Assembly: GCA_024195585.1 (NCBI GenBank)
Contig: SWBL01000141.1
Location: 1 to 64,000, forward strand
Direction: 5' to 3'
Length of the DNA stretch: 64,000 bases
Origin: Aureobasidium sp. EXF-3400
Taxonomy: Eukaryota; Ascomycota; Dothideomycetes; Dothideales; Saccotheciaceae
Each line of letters begins with the position of its first letter. The first letter of the stretch is position 1. Positions 33,830 to 42,936 of the stretch are shown here, piece after piece. The translations under genes were made by a program, and so were the position numbers. The notes beneath the pieces were generated by a model. It was not told the origin of the DNA. It worked only from the letters and a program-made list of their open reading frames with translations, and did no database searches.

Positions 33830-34588
33830 TCAAGCGCTCGTTCCAGTACGCATAAACAAGTTCGGCGGCAACTTGCGATCCTGAAACTCCGGATTTACAT
33901 CATAGACTACCTCTTCAACGGGGTTGAAGCCCAATTTCTGGTACACAAACCTCCCCATAGCAGATCCTTCCGTCGTAGACTCCAGCCCTCCCCTTTTTCC
34001 AGCTTCTTTCAATCCCCACTCCACTAACTTATTGGCGATTCCTCTCCTTTGAAAGTCCGGATCCACAACACAGAGATCCAAACTGAATGTCGCAGGTGAT
34101 GAAGTCTTCGCTTTTTCTTCCAGCGTTTTGACACGTTGACTGACAAATGATGCAAAGCATTGGCGAAGAAACCTTTGCTCTGCTTCATTGCCTGGATAAA
34201 GTTCTTCCAGATCAGCTGCCGTGTTGATATCAGTGGACGGTTTATCGCCCATGCCATCGATCATGGAGAGTTGCGCCCAAATCGCAATCCCTGCTATAAC
34301 GCGTTGTCCGGGATTTTGCGGGTCCGGTACGGTGGCTTTGAGATGTACTGTATTCGGCTCTCCAGATTTAATGTTTGTGACTGATTGCCAGCGCTTGACC
34401 ATGCGATCTGTTCCTGCGGCTGCTCCTTGAGGGGTATCCCAGCCAGGATTCATGGCTTTCCAGAAGGCATCGTTGGTTTGATGACCAAAGCATCTTGAAA
34501 TTATGGCAAAGGCTGTGGTGAAGTCTTGTTCATTGTCGATGATTTCGATGATCACGTCTGAAGCTTTTGGTGACTTTTGATCCGCCAT
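33830..34588 (-). CDS. GNAT-family N-acetyltransferase
   Basis: A predicted acetyl-CoA-dependent acetyltransferase of 252 residues with unknown acceptor. The start is the ATG at 34588. A TTG six codons earlier extends the frame but is not a likely start. The N-terminal arm FTTAFAIISRCFG is usual for the group. Motif A, the acetyl-CoA pyrophosphate loop, is LDLCVVDPDFQRRGIANKLV, matching Q/RxxGxG/A (QRRGIA) at about residues 175-185. Motif B appears as AMGRFVYQKLGFN. Many fungal members sit near secondary-metabolite or detoxification genes, and here the neighbours are an MFS permease (convergent) and a cutinase, so no pathway is clear. No intron is needed. Confidence 0.85.
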   Translation of the reverse strand: MADQKSPKASDVIIEIIDNEQDFTTAFAIISRCFGHQTNDAFWKAMNPGWDTPQGAAAGTDRMVKRWQSVTNIKSGEPNTVHLKATVPDPQNPGQRVIAGIAIWAQLSMIDGMGDKPSTDINTAADLEELYPGNEAEQRFLRQCFASFVSQRVKTLEEKAKTSSPATFSLDLCVVDPDFQRRGIANKLVEWGLKEAGKRGGLESTTEGSAMGRFVYQKLGFNPVEEVVYDVNPEFQDRKLPPNLFMRTGTSA

Positions 34589-35105
34589 TGTGAAGATCCT
34601 GTTCAAAATTGTGTTGTTGGGTATAGAAGAGAACTGTTAGCAAACATCGTGACTTGAGGTTGGAAGTGGGGGGCTGTGCGATGTTGCCAGATTTCAGGCT
34701 GGTCTTGGAACTTGGCGTCCTTCATCACGGACACGGAAATATGGCATTATAGCAACAGATTCCCTGCAATGCTGCTGGACCGAGGATGAACTGAGCAGGG
34801 TCGAGGTAAGGATTTTGCGAAGTGAAGAGTAGTGGCGGGTGATGAGAGGTACAATTCTCATCCGTCATCGCAATCTTTGCGTGTGCTCCCAGATGTTTCA
34901 GAAAGGTAATATCAGTTTAATGGATCAAAATAATGATTGGTAAATTTCTTGACATTTGATTCGATGGTTGTCATGTCCCTCGAGGTATCCTGATCTTCCT
35001 TGAAACGCCGACACTCCAATTCCACCCAAAACCACAACAGAGCAAGACTCAGAAACAACCTCCATATCCCTCTGAACAAGAACACTAAACTACAATGCGG
35101 TACAT
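34589..35105. other. Intergenic between GNAT and cutinase genes
   Basis: Promoter side of the GNAT gene and 3' flank of the cutinase gene. No coding unit seen. Confidence 0.5.
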
Positions 35106-35795
35106 CTAAGAAGTACCCTGGAGCTTACCAACAACGAACTTGGTACCCAAGCTCTGCACACTGGCGTCTCTAGGGTAAGAAAGGTGAGCAGCGTTGATGC
35201 CCTGGCCATGGGTAGTGTCGCAAACACCATCGCCGTAGGCGCAGACGTCAAGGGTTCTGGAGAGCCAACCAGAGGGAATGCTGTTGGAGCCAGCGTATTG
35301 CGAAATACCGTTAACATTCTTGGTAGTGGTGCCACCGTTGCTGTCGACATTGCAAGACAGACCGCTCTTGTGCAGAGGGTCGCCGATGAGGAAGACACCC
35401 TTGACGGCAGTGTTAGCGGTGCCAGTCAACTTGGGCAGAGCATTGACGGTGGCGGCAGCACCCTGGGAGTATCCCTCGAGGATGAAGCACTCGTTGGGGC
35501 TTGTGCGGAGGGTGGTGGTGATCTTGTTGACGATGTCTGCGGTGCCTGCTGCAGAGTTCTGGCTGTAGTCGGCTGCGTAGACGGTGTTGTAGGTCTTGCC
35601 GCCGGAAACCTGGGAGCGGATGTTGCTGTTCATGGTGGTGAAGCCTGAGGATTGGCCTTGGGCCTCGCCGGTACCGCGAGTGTTGATGATAGTGTAGCTT
35701 GAGCAGGCTGATTGACGGCCCTCAAGGTCGACAGGGCTGGCGACGGCCAGACCGAGGAGGGAAGCTCCGGCGACAATGCTGTTGGTGAAGTGCAT
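35106..35795 (-). CDS. Secreted cutinase (CE5 family)
   Basis: Hydrolyses cutin, the polyester of plant cuticle, outside the cell. A single exon encodes 229 residues. The signal peptide is HFTNSIVAGASLLGLAVASP. The conserved N-terminal block YTIINTRGTGEAQG holds the oxyanion region, the nucleophile Ser is in CFILEGYSQGAA near residue 116, the catalytic Asp is in DVCAYGDGVCD and the catalytic His lies in INAAHLSYPRD. Four Cys in the mature protein fit two disulfides. Length and all motifs match active enzymes. CE5 also includes acetylxylan esterases, which are hard to tell apart by motif alone, but the GYSQG and ending fit cutinase. The region upstream has a TATA box at 35892..35899. A cutinase suggests a plant-associated or saprotrophic life. 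Confidence 0.92.
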   Translation of the reverse strand: MHFTNSIVAGASLLGLAVASPVDLEGRQSACSSYTIINTRGTGEAQGQSSGFTTMNSNIRSQVSGGKTYNTVYAADYSQNSAAGTADIVNKITTTLRTSPNECFILEGYSQGAAATVNALPKLTGTANTAVKGVFLIGDPLHKSGLSCNVDSNGGTTTKNVNGISQYAGSNSIPSGWLSRTLDVCAYGDGVCDTTHGQGINAAHLSYPRDASVQSLGTKFVVGKLQGTS

Positions 35796-37462
35796 GATTG
35801 TGGTATAAAGGATTGAGTTGGGTTTGAACGAAAGTGTTGCGGATGAAGGATGAGTGATAGTGTCTTGGTCTTTCTCGGAGACACCAAGGTGTTTATATAC
35901 CTTCTGACTGAATGTCCATCAATGCCTATAAGTCATTAGGGCCTCCAATTGACACTAAATCTCTTGGTAAACAGCCCTGCAAGCACGACTTGCAGCATGG
36001 AGATCAAGGTTATTGTTTCACCTTCCACGCCACTATCCCATGTCACATCACACTGGTCTCGAATGCTGTTCCATGCTCAAAGAAGCATGTAGCGGCTGCG
36101 ATATCGCCATGACCTTCCACATCACGCAGATCCCCCATGGAAGATGCTCACCTTGGCACGAACGTGCTTGGATGTCAAGCATCAGGATCCAATCAATCTC
36201 TGTGGAAGAGCCTTAACCTTGTTTCAATCTACGCTTGTCAGCGACGGCACGCCACATGTACGCACGTAGCCGCAAAAGTGTTCTGTCAGCGACTCAGCGT
36301 TCACCTGCTCGCTAAGCATGTCTGGTAGACAGGTGTCCACGACTCAGTGAACTTGCCGTGTTCTCGCCTGGTACATTCTACTGCAAGGCCAATGGAAAAA
36401 GCTTATAGGCGAATCGCACTGGAGTTGGATGGATCAGCAGTTGTTGGCCACATTAGGCAAACCTCCTCAGGTCCTTGATGTTCTGTCGAGTCAGCGATAC
36501 AGCAAGAACGAATTGCCGAGACCTTTTGTCCGCGGACTTGCAATTGCCTCTCTCGTCATTGCAACAGGTTTCTCGTTCACTCAACCTCATACACCCCAGC
36601 AACGGTCGCTGTCAAGGGTTGCATGCAACGGAAGCCCATTTGAAAGATGTGGAAAAATCCGAAACATACTTCCAACGGTCAAGCAGAAAGTACCGAGGCT
36701 GGAGCTTTCTCCATCTGGTCTTGGCAGGGACCTAGTCCTTATCGAATCATCCTCGCTTTCGGTTTAGTTGAGTGTAGGTATTCTCCTACAGTTGTACGAA
36801 GTAACCTGTATCAATGTAACCCGAGTAAAAGTCTGGTTAAACTCATGTGACGATATAGGCATCTCGGATATACATATTGCCAACTCGGGGATACAATTAC
36901 ATACCAGCGGACTACATGCTTACTCTCGTCAGTCAAGCCGTCACTATCCATATGACATGAGATTCGAGGCTTGAGGCTCGAGGCGCAAGGCCAAGAAGAA
37001 GAATCGACATCTCTGGAGATCTAGCGGCTTTCGTGATCTGCAACACACATCGACACCATGATGAGCAGAGATACCGAGGTCATGCTTGTTCGTTACCGGA
37101 TCGTCTAGAGAACTTCAAACAGTCTTCGCAATATCGACTATGCATGCCGCTCGTACTTCGGCTATGTCTATGCAGCTTCTACTTCCTGGGCACTCGAAGA
37201 TGTGCATTGAATGATCACTACACTATATCGCGACGATATGTACAGCACGCATACACACACAGCCACTTTACCGAGGCATGATTATGGGCAATGTATGTTG
37301 GCGAGAACACATATTGTACATAGACTAACAACACTATTGGTTTCGTATATGAACACACAGGACCACAGTCATCTGGCTTTCTAGACGAGCTTCCAAGCAT
37401 GTCCAACCTTCCTGTCTCGGACACATCGATACGTACGCAGAAGCGCATCATCAAAACAAGCA
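35796..37462. other. Long intergenic region (1.67 kb)
   Basis: Upstream region of the cutinase gene and 3' flank of the alpha/beta hydrolase gene. Short ORFs on the plus strand near 36429-36850 have no domain. No gene or repeat was supported. Its length leaves room for distal cutinase control sites or for a non-coding RNA. Confidence 0.45.
35892..35899 (-). promoter_or_regulatory. TATA box of cutinase gene
   Basis: TATATAAA on the minus strand, about 97 bp upstream of the cutinase ATG. Strong consensus. Role inferred from position. Confidence 0.55.
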
Positions 37463-38527
37463 TCAAGCATACACCTCCTTCTTCAACCACTCACAAGCCC
37501 TCTCATAAGCCAATGCTGTAACCCTCTTTCTCTCCTTCTCAGCCTCAGGATCCTTCTTCGTCACATAGTTAAACCCATGCTGTGCATCCAACACCATCTC
37601 CCACCAAACATTTCCCTTCCTCCAACTCTGCACTCCCTGCTTTTTATCCTCTGCCACATCTCCCTGCTCTTGCTCCCCCTCCTCATGCTCAGAGTACAAT
37701 TTTGCCGTCTCGTGCGCTTCATTGCACAACACATCGTACTCAGCACCCACGAATCGCAGCTTTTGCGGCAGCAAAGCGCGAGAAGCGTAGATGGGAGATA
37801 AACGCGGATCGCAGAGGTCAACGCCTGAAGGGAGGTACCCATAGGTAAACAGTTCTCCACTCTTGGCAAGCACATCAGGAGTTCCATCAGGTGCGTCTCT
37901 CATCTCTCCTCTATACTTTGCCGAAAAGTCTGTAGAGGGGTACCAAAGCAGAAGCGCCTTGACTTTGCCCTGTAAATGTTTCTCCTGCGCAACTGAAAGC
38001 GACAGATTTCCTCCTGCTGAGAACCCTCCCATGGCGATTCTGCTCTTATCCACAGGTAATGAAGCATCTTCTAAAATGGCAGTAACCACCTCAATCAAAT
38101 CCTCAGTCTGCGTGGGAAAGGCATAAGAAGGTGCTTTTCTGTAATCGCAACTTACAACACACACACCCCTCTGCCTCAAAAACTCACACCAAGTTTCGTC
38201 GTGGAAGGGGTCGCCAATGGCAAAACCACCTCCATGGATATCGATATACAAAGGCAATTTGTCGCCTTCTGCATAGTTGTCAGGCATCCAGATATCGTGA
38301 ATCAAGCCTGAAGAGCCTAGGGATTTGCGGTAGGTGGGTTGGAGGCTACCCATGCCTTTGTAGCGGAAAAAGCGTAGGGTGCCTAGGAGACTGCGGATGG
38401 TGAGTTTGAACATCCAGAGGCGGAGCCAGAGGCGCATGCGGACGGAGAATGGTTTCGGGGCTGAGGGGGCAGGGGCATTGGCTTCCGCTTTTGCAGCTAC
38501 AGAAGCTGGATCCATTGTTGTTGACAT
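37463..38527 (-). CDS. Alpha/beta hydrolase, HSL/fold-3 family
   Basis: A predicted esterase or lipase of 354 residues, start at the ATG at 38527 (the longer frame begins at TTG). The N-terminus is Ala/Pro-rich, followed by an arginine-rich and hydrophobic helix (RMRLWLRLWMFKLTIRSLLG), perhaps membrane-associated. The HGGG oxyanion motif is in LYIDIHGGGFAIG, and the nucleophile motif is GGFSAGGNLSLS, with Ser around residue 160. The catalytic His lies in VLDAQHGFNYV near the C-terminus. The Asp lies in the preceding region (GAEYDVLCNEAHETA). An acidic and Gln-rich stretch (EEGEQEQGDVAEDKKQG) interrupts the last beta strand area and looks like a surface loop. The substrate is unknown. Complete catalytic elements suggest an active enzyme. 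Confidence 0.88.
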   Translation of the reverse strand: MSTTMDPASVAAKAEANAPAPSAPKPFSVRMRLWLRLWMFKLTIRSLLGTLRFFRYKGMGSLQPTYRKSLGSSGLIHDIWMPDNYAEGDKLPLYIDIHGGGFAIGDPFHDETWCEFLRQRGVCVVSCDYRKAPSYAFPTQTEDLIEVVTAILEDASLPVDKSRIAMGGFSAGGNLSLSVAQEKHLQGKVKALLLWYPSTDFSAKYRGEMRDAPDGTPDVLAKSGELFTYGYLPSGVDLCDPRLSPIYASRALLPQKLRFVGAEYDVLCNEAHETAKLYSEHEEGEQEQGDVAEDKKQGVQSWRKGNVWWEMVLDAQHGFNYVTKKDPEAEKERKRVTALAYERACEWLKKEVYA

Positions 38528-39205
38528 GGTTTCAATTCCTCGCAGAGACAAAGTTGATGCTTTCCAACAGGTATTGACGTGTTCAAGGCAATTGATGGAA
38601 ATGCTAGTAGATCTCCGAATCCAGTGATCACTCCGATAATTGATCTTGCACAGAAGTGTGAAGCCTCAATCGTGTCCGCGAGTGGAAGAAAAGACCAGGA
38701 TAGAAAAGAGAAAGAAGAACAAGAGAGAAAACAAACGTGTTTCACTCGCAAACATATCGCGTGTGCCTTTTGTTTCTAAAGGTGGACAAAAGGGAGTACT
38801 ATCGATGTGGGGGAGATTAGGTTCATCTGCTCCGCCGAGATCCTCGGCAGTTGCGAATTGTTGAAGCCGTGTGAGCAACCCTGTCAACAATTTCTGCTTC
38901 CTGTCTGAATAGCGATTGACAGCTCTTATACACAGCTTTTCGATGGTGAGTGTACGCGGTCATATTTTGATACTGTATACTACTAGTGCGGGGTGGCTAT
39001 CGGGGATGGGAAGCCGTGCAATGTTTTCGAACGTTTCAGCAAAGCATCAATGACAATGACCAGCTCAATATGATGAGAACGCAAAATGAAGAAGGCACAG
39101 TATGACAAGGCATTTATTAAGAATCATGTTTCACTTGGATATATACGAAATGCTTAATCAGAGATCTCTTGTAGAGTATTGTAACAAGAAAGCCAGATTG
39201 AGCGT
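38528..39205. other. Intergenic upstream of hydrolase gene
   Basis: Promoter of the hydrolase gene and 3' flank of UTP22, both on the minus strand. Purine-rich AAGAAAGAAG runs occur near 38690-38740. No gene supported. Confidence 0.5.
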
Positions 39206-42200
39206 CTACCTGTTCGCCTCAATCTTCTTGACCAGCTCCCCACCCAATCTTGCCATCTCAGCGAGAACAGCAGTCTTATTGATCTCAGCGATAACCTCCT
39301 CACCCTTCTTGACCGGCACAGTCGAGTACGAAAGGTTCACCTTCCAAGCTCTGGCAGCAGTGACAGGACTCCACAGACCGGCGATAGTAGTGCTGCCAGC
39401 TCCACCATAGAACAGCGCTAATGACTGGCCGTATACGTTCTGCAGTTCGTGGAAGAAGGCATCCGTGGGTGCATAGTCGACAAGTTCTGCATTTGTTTCT
39501 TCGGCAATGGCAAGGTTCTTGTACTTGCCGCTCGCCGCCTTGGACTTGGTGGTTGTGTAAGCAGGGTTGAGGTGGATAACAAAGTCGTAGTCGCCAAGCG
39601 GTGAGGCAAAGAGAGTCTCGATATCCAGTGATAGTGACTTGGACTCGACTTCTGCAGTTGCAGCCTTGGCTAGTGCGGTCATGCGCCCACAGACGACCTT
39701 TGCAGGTGTACCGTCTGTCCATGTCGTACCTTCGAGGTCGATACTGCTGGCGACGAAAAGGACGACGCGGTTGAGTGCTGGATCCAACTTGCGCCAGGCT
39801 TCGAAGCGTGTTGTTGCTGCCGTCACGTTATCTGCGTTGAGGTCTCCGCCAAGATCCACAATCAAGGGGTCGGCACGCCAGTCGAAGCGTGAGAGGAAGG
39901 AGAGAGTGCGGAAGAAGGCAGCCTGTGTTGATGAGGGAGTGTTATACGGCCACGGGCGAGTGAATGTGTGGATAGCGAACAGCTCAATGACTTCCTCGGA
40001 GAAGTGGTTGCTCAGGATATGCTCCGAGAACCATTTCTTCAACAAACGTACAGTCGGCGAGAGAACAGGGTATCTAGTGCAAAGCTTCTGCAAGGCCTGG
40101 GTGTGTGCTGGCGACTTGATGAAGACACGCTTATATGTGGCGAGGGCGATAGCTGCGCTCTCCTTCTCGCTGGGTGCAGCGGATTGCGACTTGAGAATAC
40201 GCTCTACCAAAGTTTGTTCTCTGTCATGGTGAATACGAACACGGAAAGAGAAGCCAGTAGGATAGATGATGTCGAGGAAAGCTTGGTTGAGGATATCCTC
40301 GCCGTCATTCTCGAGACCAATGCGGGAAGTGACACCTTCCTGTGATGACTCAAATAGCTCACCAATCTTGAGCAAGAACGCGATCTTGCTGCGTTGGATC
40401 GCGACAAGGTCATCTGGCCAACGTCCCGAGCCTTCGAACTGAAGAACTACATCAGCAGGGCGTTTCATCTGTTGCTGAGACGACATGGGAGGTTCGACGG
40501 AAGAGTAGCGGAGTTGTGAGTCAGCGGCAAGAATGGAACGAATGGTAAGAGGCAAGTCGTCCATGCCACGAATGTCACTCTCCAAGGTCTTAAAAGCCTC
40601 CATCAAAGGCTGGAAAGCGGAGAGACCGCTGCTCTGCTTGATAAGCTTGGCACACTCGTCGCCAGAAAAGACGGCACTTGCGGCTGCGTCTTGTCCGAAG
40701 TGACGGTAGAGCAAGAATGTCAGGATCTGCTGGATGATGGACATTCCACTGTTGGTAGCCCAGACCAAACTCTCCAGGATGCTTCCATCTCTGAACCTAC
40801 GCAGTTCAGCCTTCTCACCCCAGAACTTGCGGAAGGCAGCAGCTTCCTTCTTCTGTTCGGCAGCCGGACCGTGATCAACAGCACGAGAAGCGTTGGCAGA
40901 GTCGAGGTTGACAGCAACCAGAAGTTCACCCTTGCGCTCCATATTGGGTCTCGCAGATCCAAGTGCCCAAGACTCATGGTCAGGAGACTGAATGACGACT
41001 TGAGTAGCGCGGTCACCCAGACCTTGACTGAAGACATTGTGCATCTTAGCATATCTCTGGATGATCTGGCGGTCCTCGGAGACGTCAGAGGTGAGGGCAG
41101 AGCAAGGAACACGAACGGCCAGATCATATCTCTTGAGGACGTTATCAGAGCGGAGGATGAACGCAGAGTCGAATTGGTCGAAGAGATTGTCACCCAGCAT
41201 CTTAAGAGTGGTACGTGCATCAGCACGAAGGTGCTGGTAAGACCAGGAAGTCATCTTGTAAAGAATGTTCTGGCCACGAGGGCCGTCGTAGAAGATTGGT
41301 TGGCCGTCCTCAGAAGTGAGAGCGAGACCAGCAGCGTCAAGCAGAGCAGGTTCCTTGGTCAGGTCCTTCACGGCGATGTATTGGAGAGTGGCCTTGAACA
41401 ATTGGTAGCTGCTGTAGCCGCTCGACAAGACAGGCTTGCCAGAACCAGCACCAGTTCTGAGAAGGTTTGCCATAGTCGCAGCCCATTCGAAGTTGCCAAA
41501 TCCACCCTTGTTGGTTTCGGAGGCGAGACCACGCTGTCTCAGCCAGACACGACCCAACATGCAAGCATCTGTGTATCCTTCACAAGCAGTAGACGAGGCG
41601 TGAAGCAGCTTCAAGTATGAAGTGATGTGAGTGTCGGCCTGGATAGCGGCATTGTAGAAGGGTGTAGCGGGCAGATCCTGGGTCTGCTCCTCGTCGGCGG
41701 ATTGAGCAGGACGCACACAGTTCTTGTTTGGTAGAAGCTTGTTATCGACAAAGGTGCCCTCAGGAATGCCGGGGATAATGTTGATGCGCCAATTGTTCTC
41801 GGAGGTCGACTCTTTGGGCTGGACTAGCAGAACGGGGTGAAGAGGGTTGTTGCGGAAATTGACGAACTGGAAGGTGAAGGCCTTGAGAGATGACTGGAGG
41901 CCAGCAGCGATGCAGGCGAGGTAGAAGGCACGCTTGTAGAAGTAACGGTGGTTGAGGTAATCTTTCTCCTGGAACAGAGTCTTGGGCATTGTGACAAGCA
42001 TATCGATGGACAATGGAGCCTGACGGTCGCGAAGGGACAGCTTGAGGGGGAAACTACCAACAACGTTGATGTTCTGAGGCTTCTCGTAGGCCAGCTTGTA
42101 CTTTGCGTCATGGGCAGGGCGAGGTTCCGGGAAGGGAATGGCGACCTTTGACTTCTTGATCATGTCACGTTCGGCCTGGAGCAGAGGAAGGGCCTCTCTG

Positions 42201-42640
42201 CTGGGGATTGTGTCAATCTGCTTCTTGATCTTGTGTAGGGCGTCGGCAGCCGTGGCTTCTCTCTTTCCCTGCCTCGGGCGAAGGTTGGACAGCATCTGAT
42301 CGACCTGCAGCTTGAACATGTTGCTTTTGAAGGTGCCACCAGTGTATGCGGCGCTGCTTGCCTCGAGTGAAGAGGCCTGCGACTTGCTGCTCTTGGCCTT
42401 CGCTTTGTTGTCCTTGGTCTTTTTGACCTTCTCTTGAACCTCCTCCTCTTCTTCGCTCTCATCGTCATCCTCGTCCATGTCGTCTGCGCTGAGATTTGCG
42501 TCGTTCATGTCGCCGTCGTGGCTCATCTCGTCGTCGTCGACATGTTCAACTGGGCTCCCGGAGACAATCGAAACATCATCATCCTCGACGGGTGATGGCG
42601 AGTGGCTGAGCTTTCTTCTCTTGCTGGACGGGACAGCCAT
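39206..42640 (-). CDS. UTP22: U3 snoRNP / SSU processome protein Utp22 (Nrap)
   Basis: A nucleolar protein of the small-subunit processome. In yeast, Utp22 with Rrp7 forms the UTP-C complex needed for 18S rRNA maturation. The single long exon encodes 1144 residues. The N-terminus is Ser/Glu-rich with a nuclear-type basic cluster (SSKRRKLSHSPSP) and a long acidic stretch. Nrap family blocks follow: FPEPRPAHDAKYKLAYEKP, VGSFPLKLSLRDR, ACMLGRVWLRQRGL (residues about 360-375), FDSAFILRSDNVLKRYDLAVRVP, RYPVLSPTVRLLKKWFSEHI and the C-terminal AINPA-type region. Human NOL6 is the orthologue. Length fits fungal homologues. The start is the first ATG in frame, right after the divergent promoter shared with the cystathionine gamma-synthase gene. 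Confidence 0.94.
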   Translation of the reverse strand: MAVPSSKRRKLSHSPSPVEDDDVSIVSGSPVEHVDDDEMSHDGDMNDANLSADDMDEDDDESEEEEEVQEKVKKTKDNKAKAKSSKSQASSLEASSAAYTGGTFKSNMFKLQVDQMLSNLRPRQGKREATAADALHKIKKQIDTIPSREALPLLQAERDMIKKSKVAIPFPEPRPAHDAKYKLAYEKPQNINVVGSFPLKLSLRDRQAPLSIDMLVTMPKTLFQEKDYLNHRYFYKRAFYLACIAAGLQSSLKAFTFQFVNFRNNPLHPVLLVQPKESTSENNWRINIIPGIPEGTFVDNKLLPNKNCVRPAQSADEEQTQDLPATPFYNAAIQADTHITSYLKLLHASSTACEGYTDACMLGRVWLRQRGLASETNKGGFGNFEWAATMANLLRTGAGSGKPVLSSGYSSYQLFKATLQYIAVKDLTKEPALLDAAGLALTSEDGQPIFYDGPRGQNILYKMTSWSYQHLRADARTTLKMLGDNLFDQFDSAFILRSDNVLKRYDLAVRVPCSALTSDVSEDRQIIQRYAKMHNVFSQGLGDRATQVVIQSPDHESWALGSARPNMERKGELLVAVNLDSANASRAVDHGPAAEQKKEAAAFRKFWGEKAELRRFRDGSILESLVWATNSGMSIIQQILTFLLYRHFGQDAAASAVFSGDECAKLIKQSSGLSAFQPLMEAFKTLESDIRGMDDLPLTIRSILAADSQLRYSSVEPPMSSQQQMKRPADVVLQFEGSGRWPDDLVAIQRSKIAFLLKIGELFESSQEGVTSRIGLENDGEDILNQAFLDIIYPTGFSFRVRIHHDREQTLVERILKSQSAAPSEKESAAIALATYKRVFIKSPAHTQALQKLCTRYPVLSPTVRLLKKWFSEHILSNHFSEEVIELFAIHTFTRPWPYNTPSSTQAAFFRTLSFLSRFDWRADPLIVDLGGDLNADNVTAATTRFEAWRKLDPALNRVVLFVASSIDLEGTTWTDGTPAKVVCGRMTALAKAATAEVESKSLSLDIETLFASPLGDYDFVIHLNPAYTTTKSKAASGKYKNLAIAEETNAELVDYAPTDAFFHELQNVYGQSLALFYGGAGSTTIAGLWSPVTAARAWKVNLSYSTVPVKKGEEVIAEINKTAVLAEMARLGGELVKKIEANR

Positions 42641-42936
42641 GATTTATGTTGGTAGGTAGAAAAGTACTGAGCAGTTTGGCCGTCGCAACTTCCTGCTGCA
42701 GCGCGCAAAGTCGCGCTTGGCGTTGGACTTTTTTTCGAGGATCCGACATGCTTGGCGGAGTTTAGATAAGGAAGCCGCGGCGATAAAAAGTCCAAATGGC
42801 AAGTGCATTCGACATGCCGACAGCGGCGTGGGGCGTCAAGATCGAGTCATTTATCCACCAACAATGCGATGTGACTCTTGGGACATGTTTGCTGACCTTT
42901 CCTCTCCAATTCCCCCGACAACATCCTATACTAAAC
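42641..42936. promoter_or_regulatory. Shared promoter of UTP22 and cystathionine gamma-synthase
   Basis: A 296-bp divergent region. TTGGCGG occurs at 42752..42758, the same core seen in the GRC3/RPA34 and TRM10/GRIM-19 promoters. GC-rich stretches lie near 42700-42725. An ORF starting at 42796 would extend the synthase N-terminus but shows no similarity, so the ATG at 42937 is preferred. Confidence 0.5.

Noticed and set aside
35184..35648. Plus-strand ORF opposite the cutinase gene
   Set aside because: Antisense shadow of a confidently identified CDS.
36429..36850. Overlapping plus-strand ORFs upstream of the cutinase gene
   Set aside because: Frames conflict, no domain, no start context.
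40691..41620. 309-codon plus-strand ORF opposite UTP22
   Set aside because: Antisense shadow of a long, well-matched gene; no domain.
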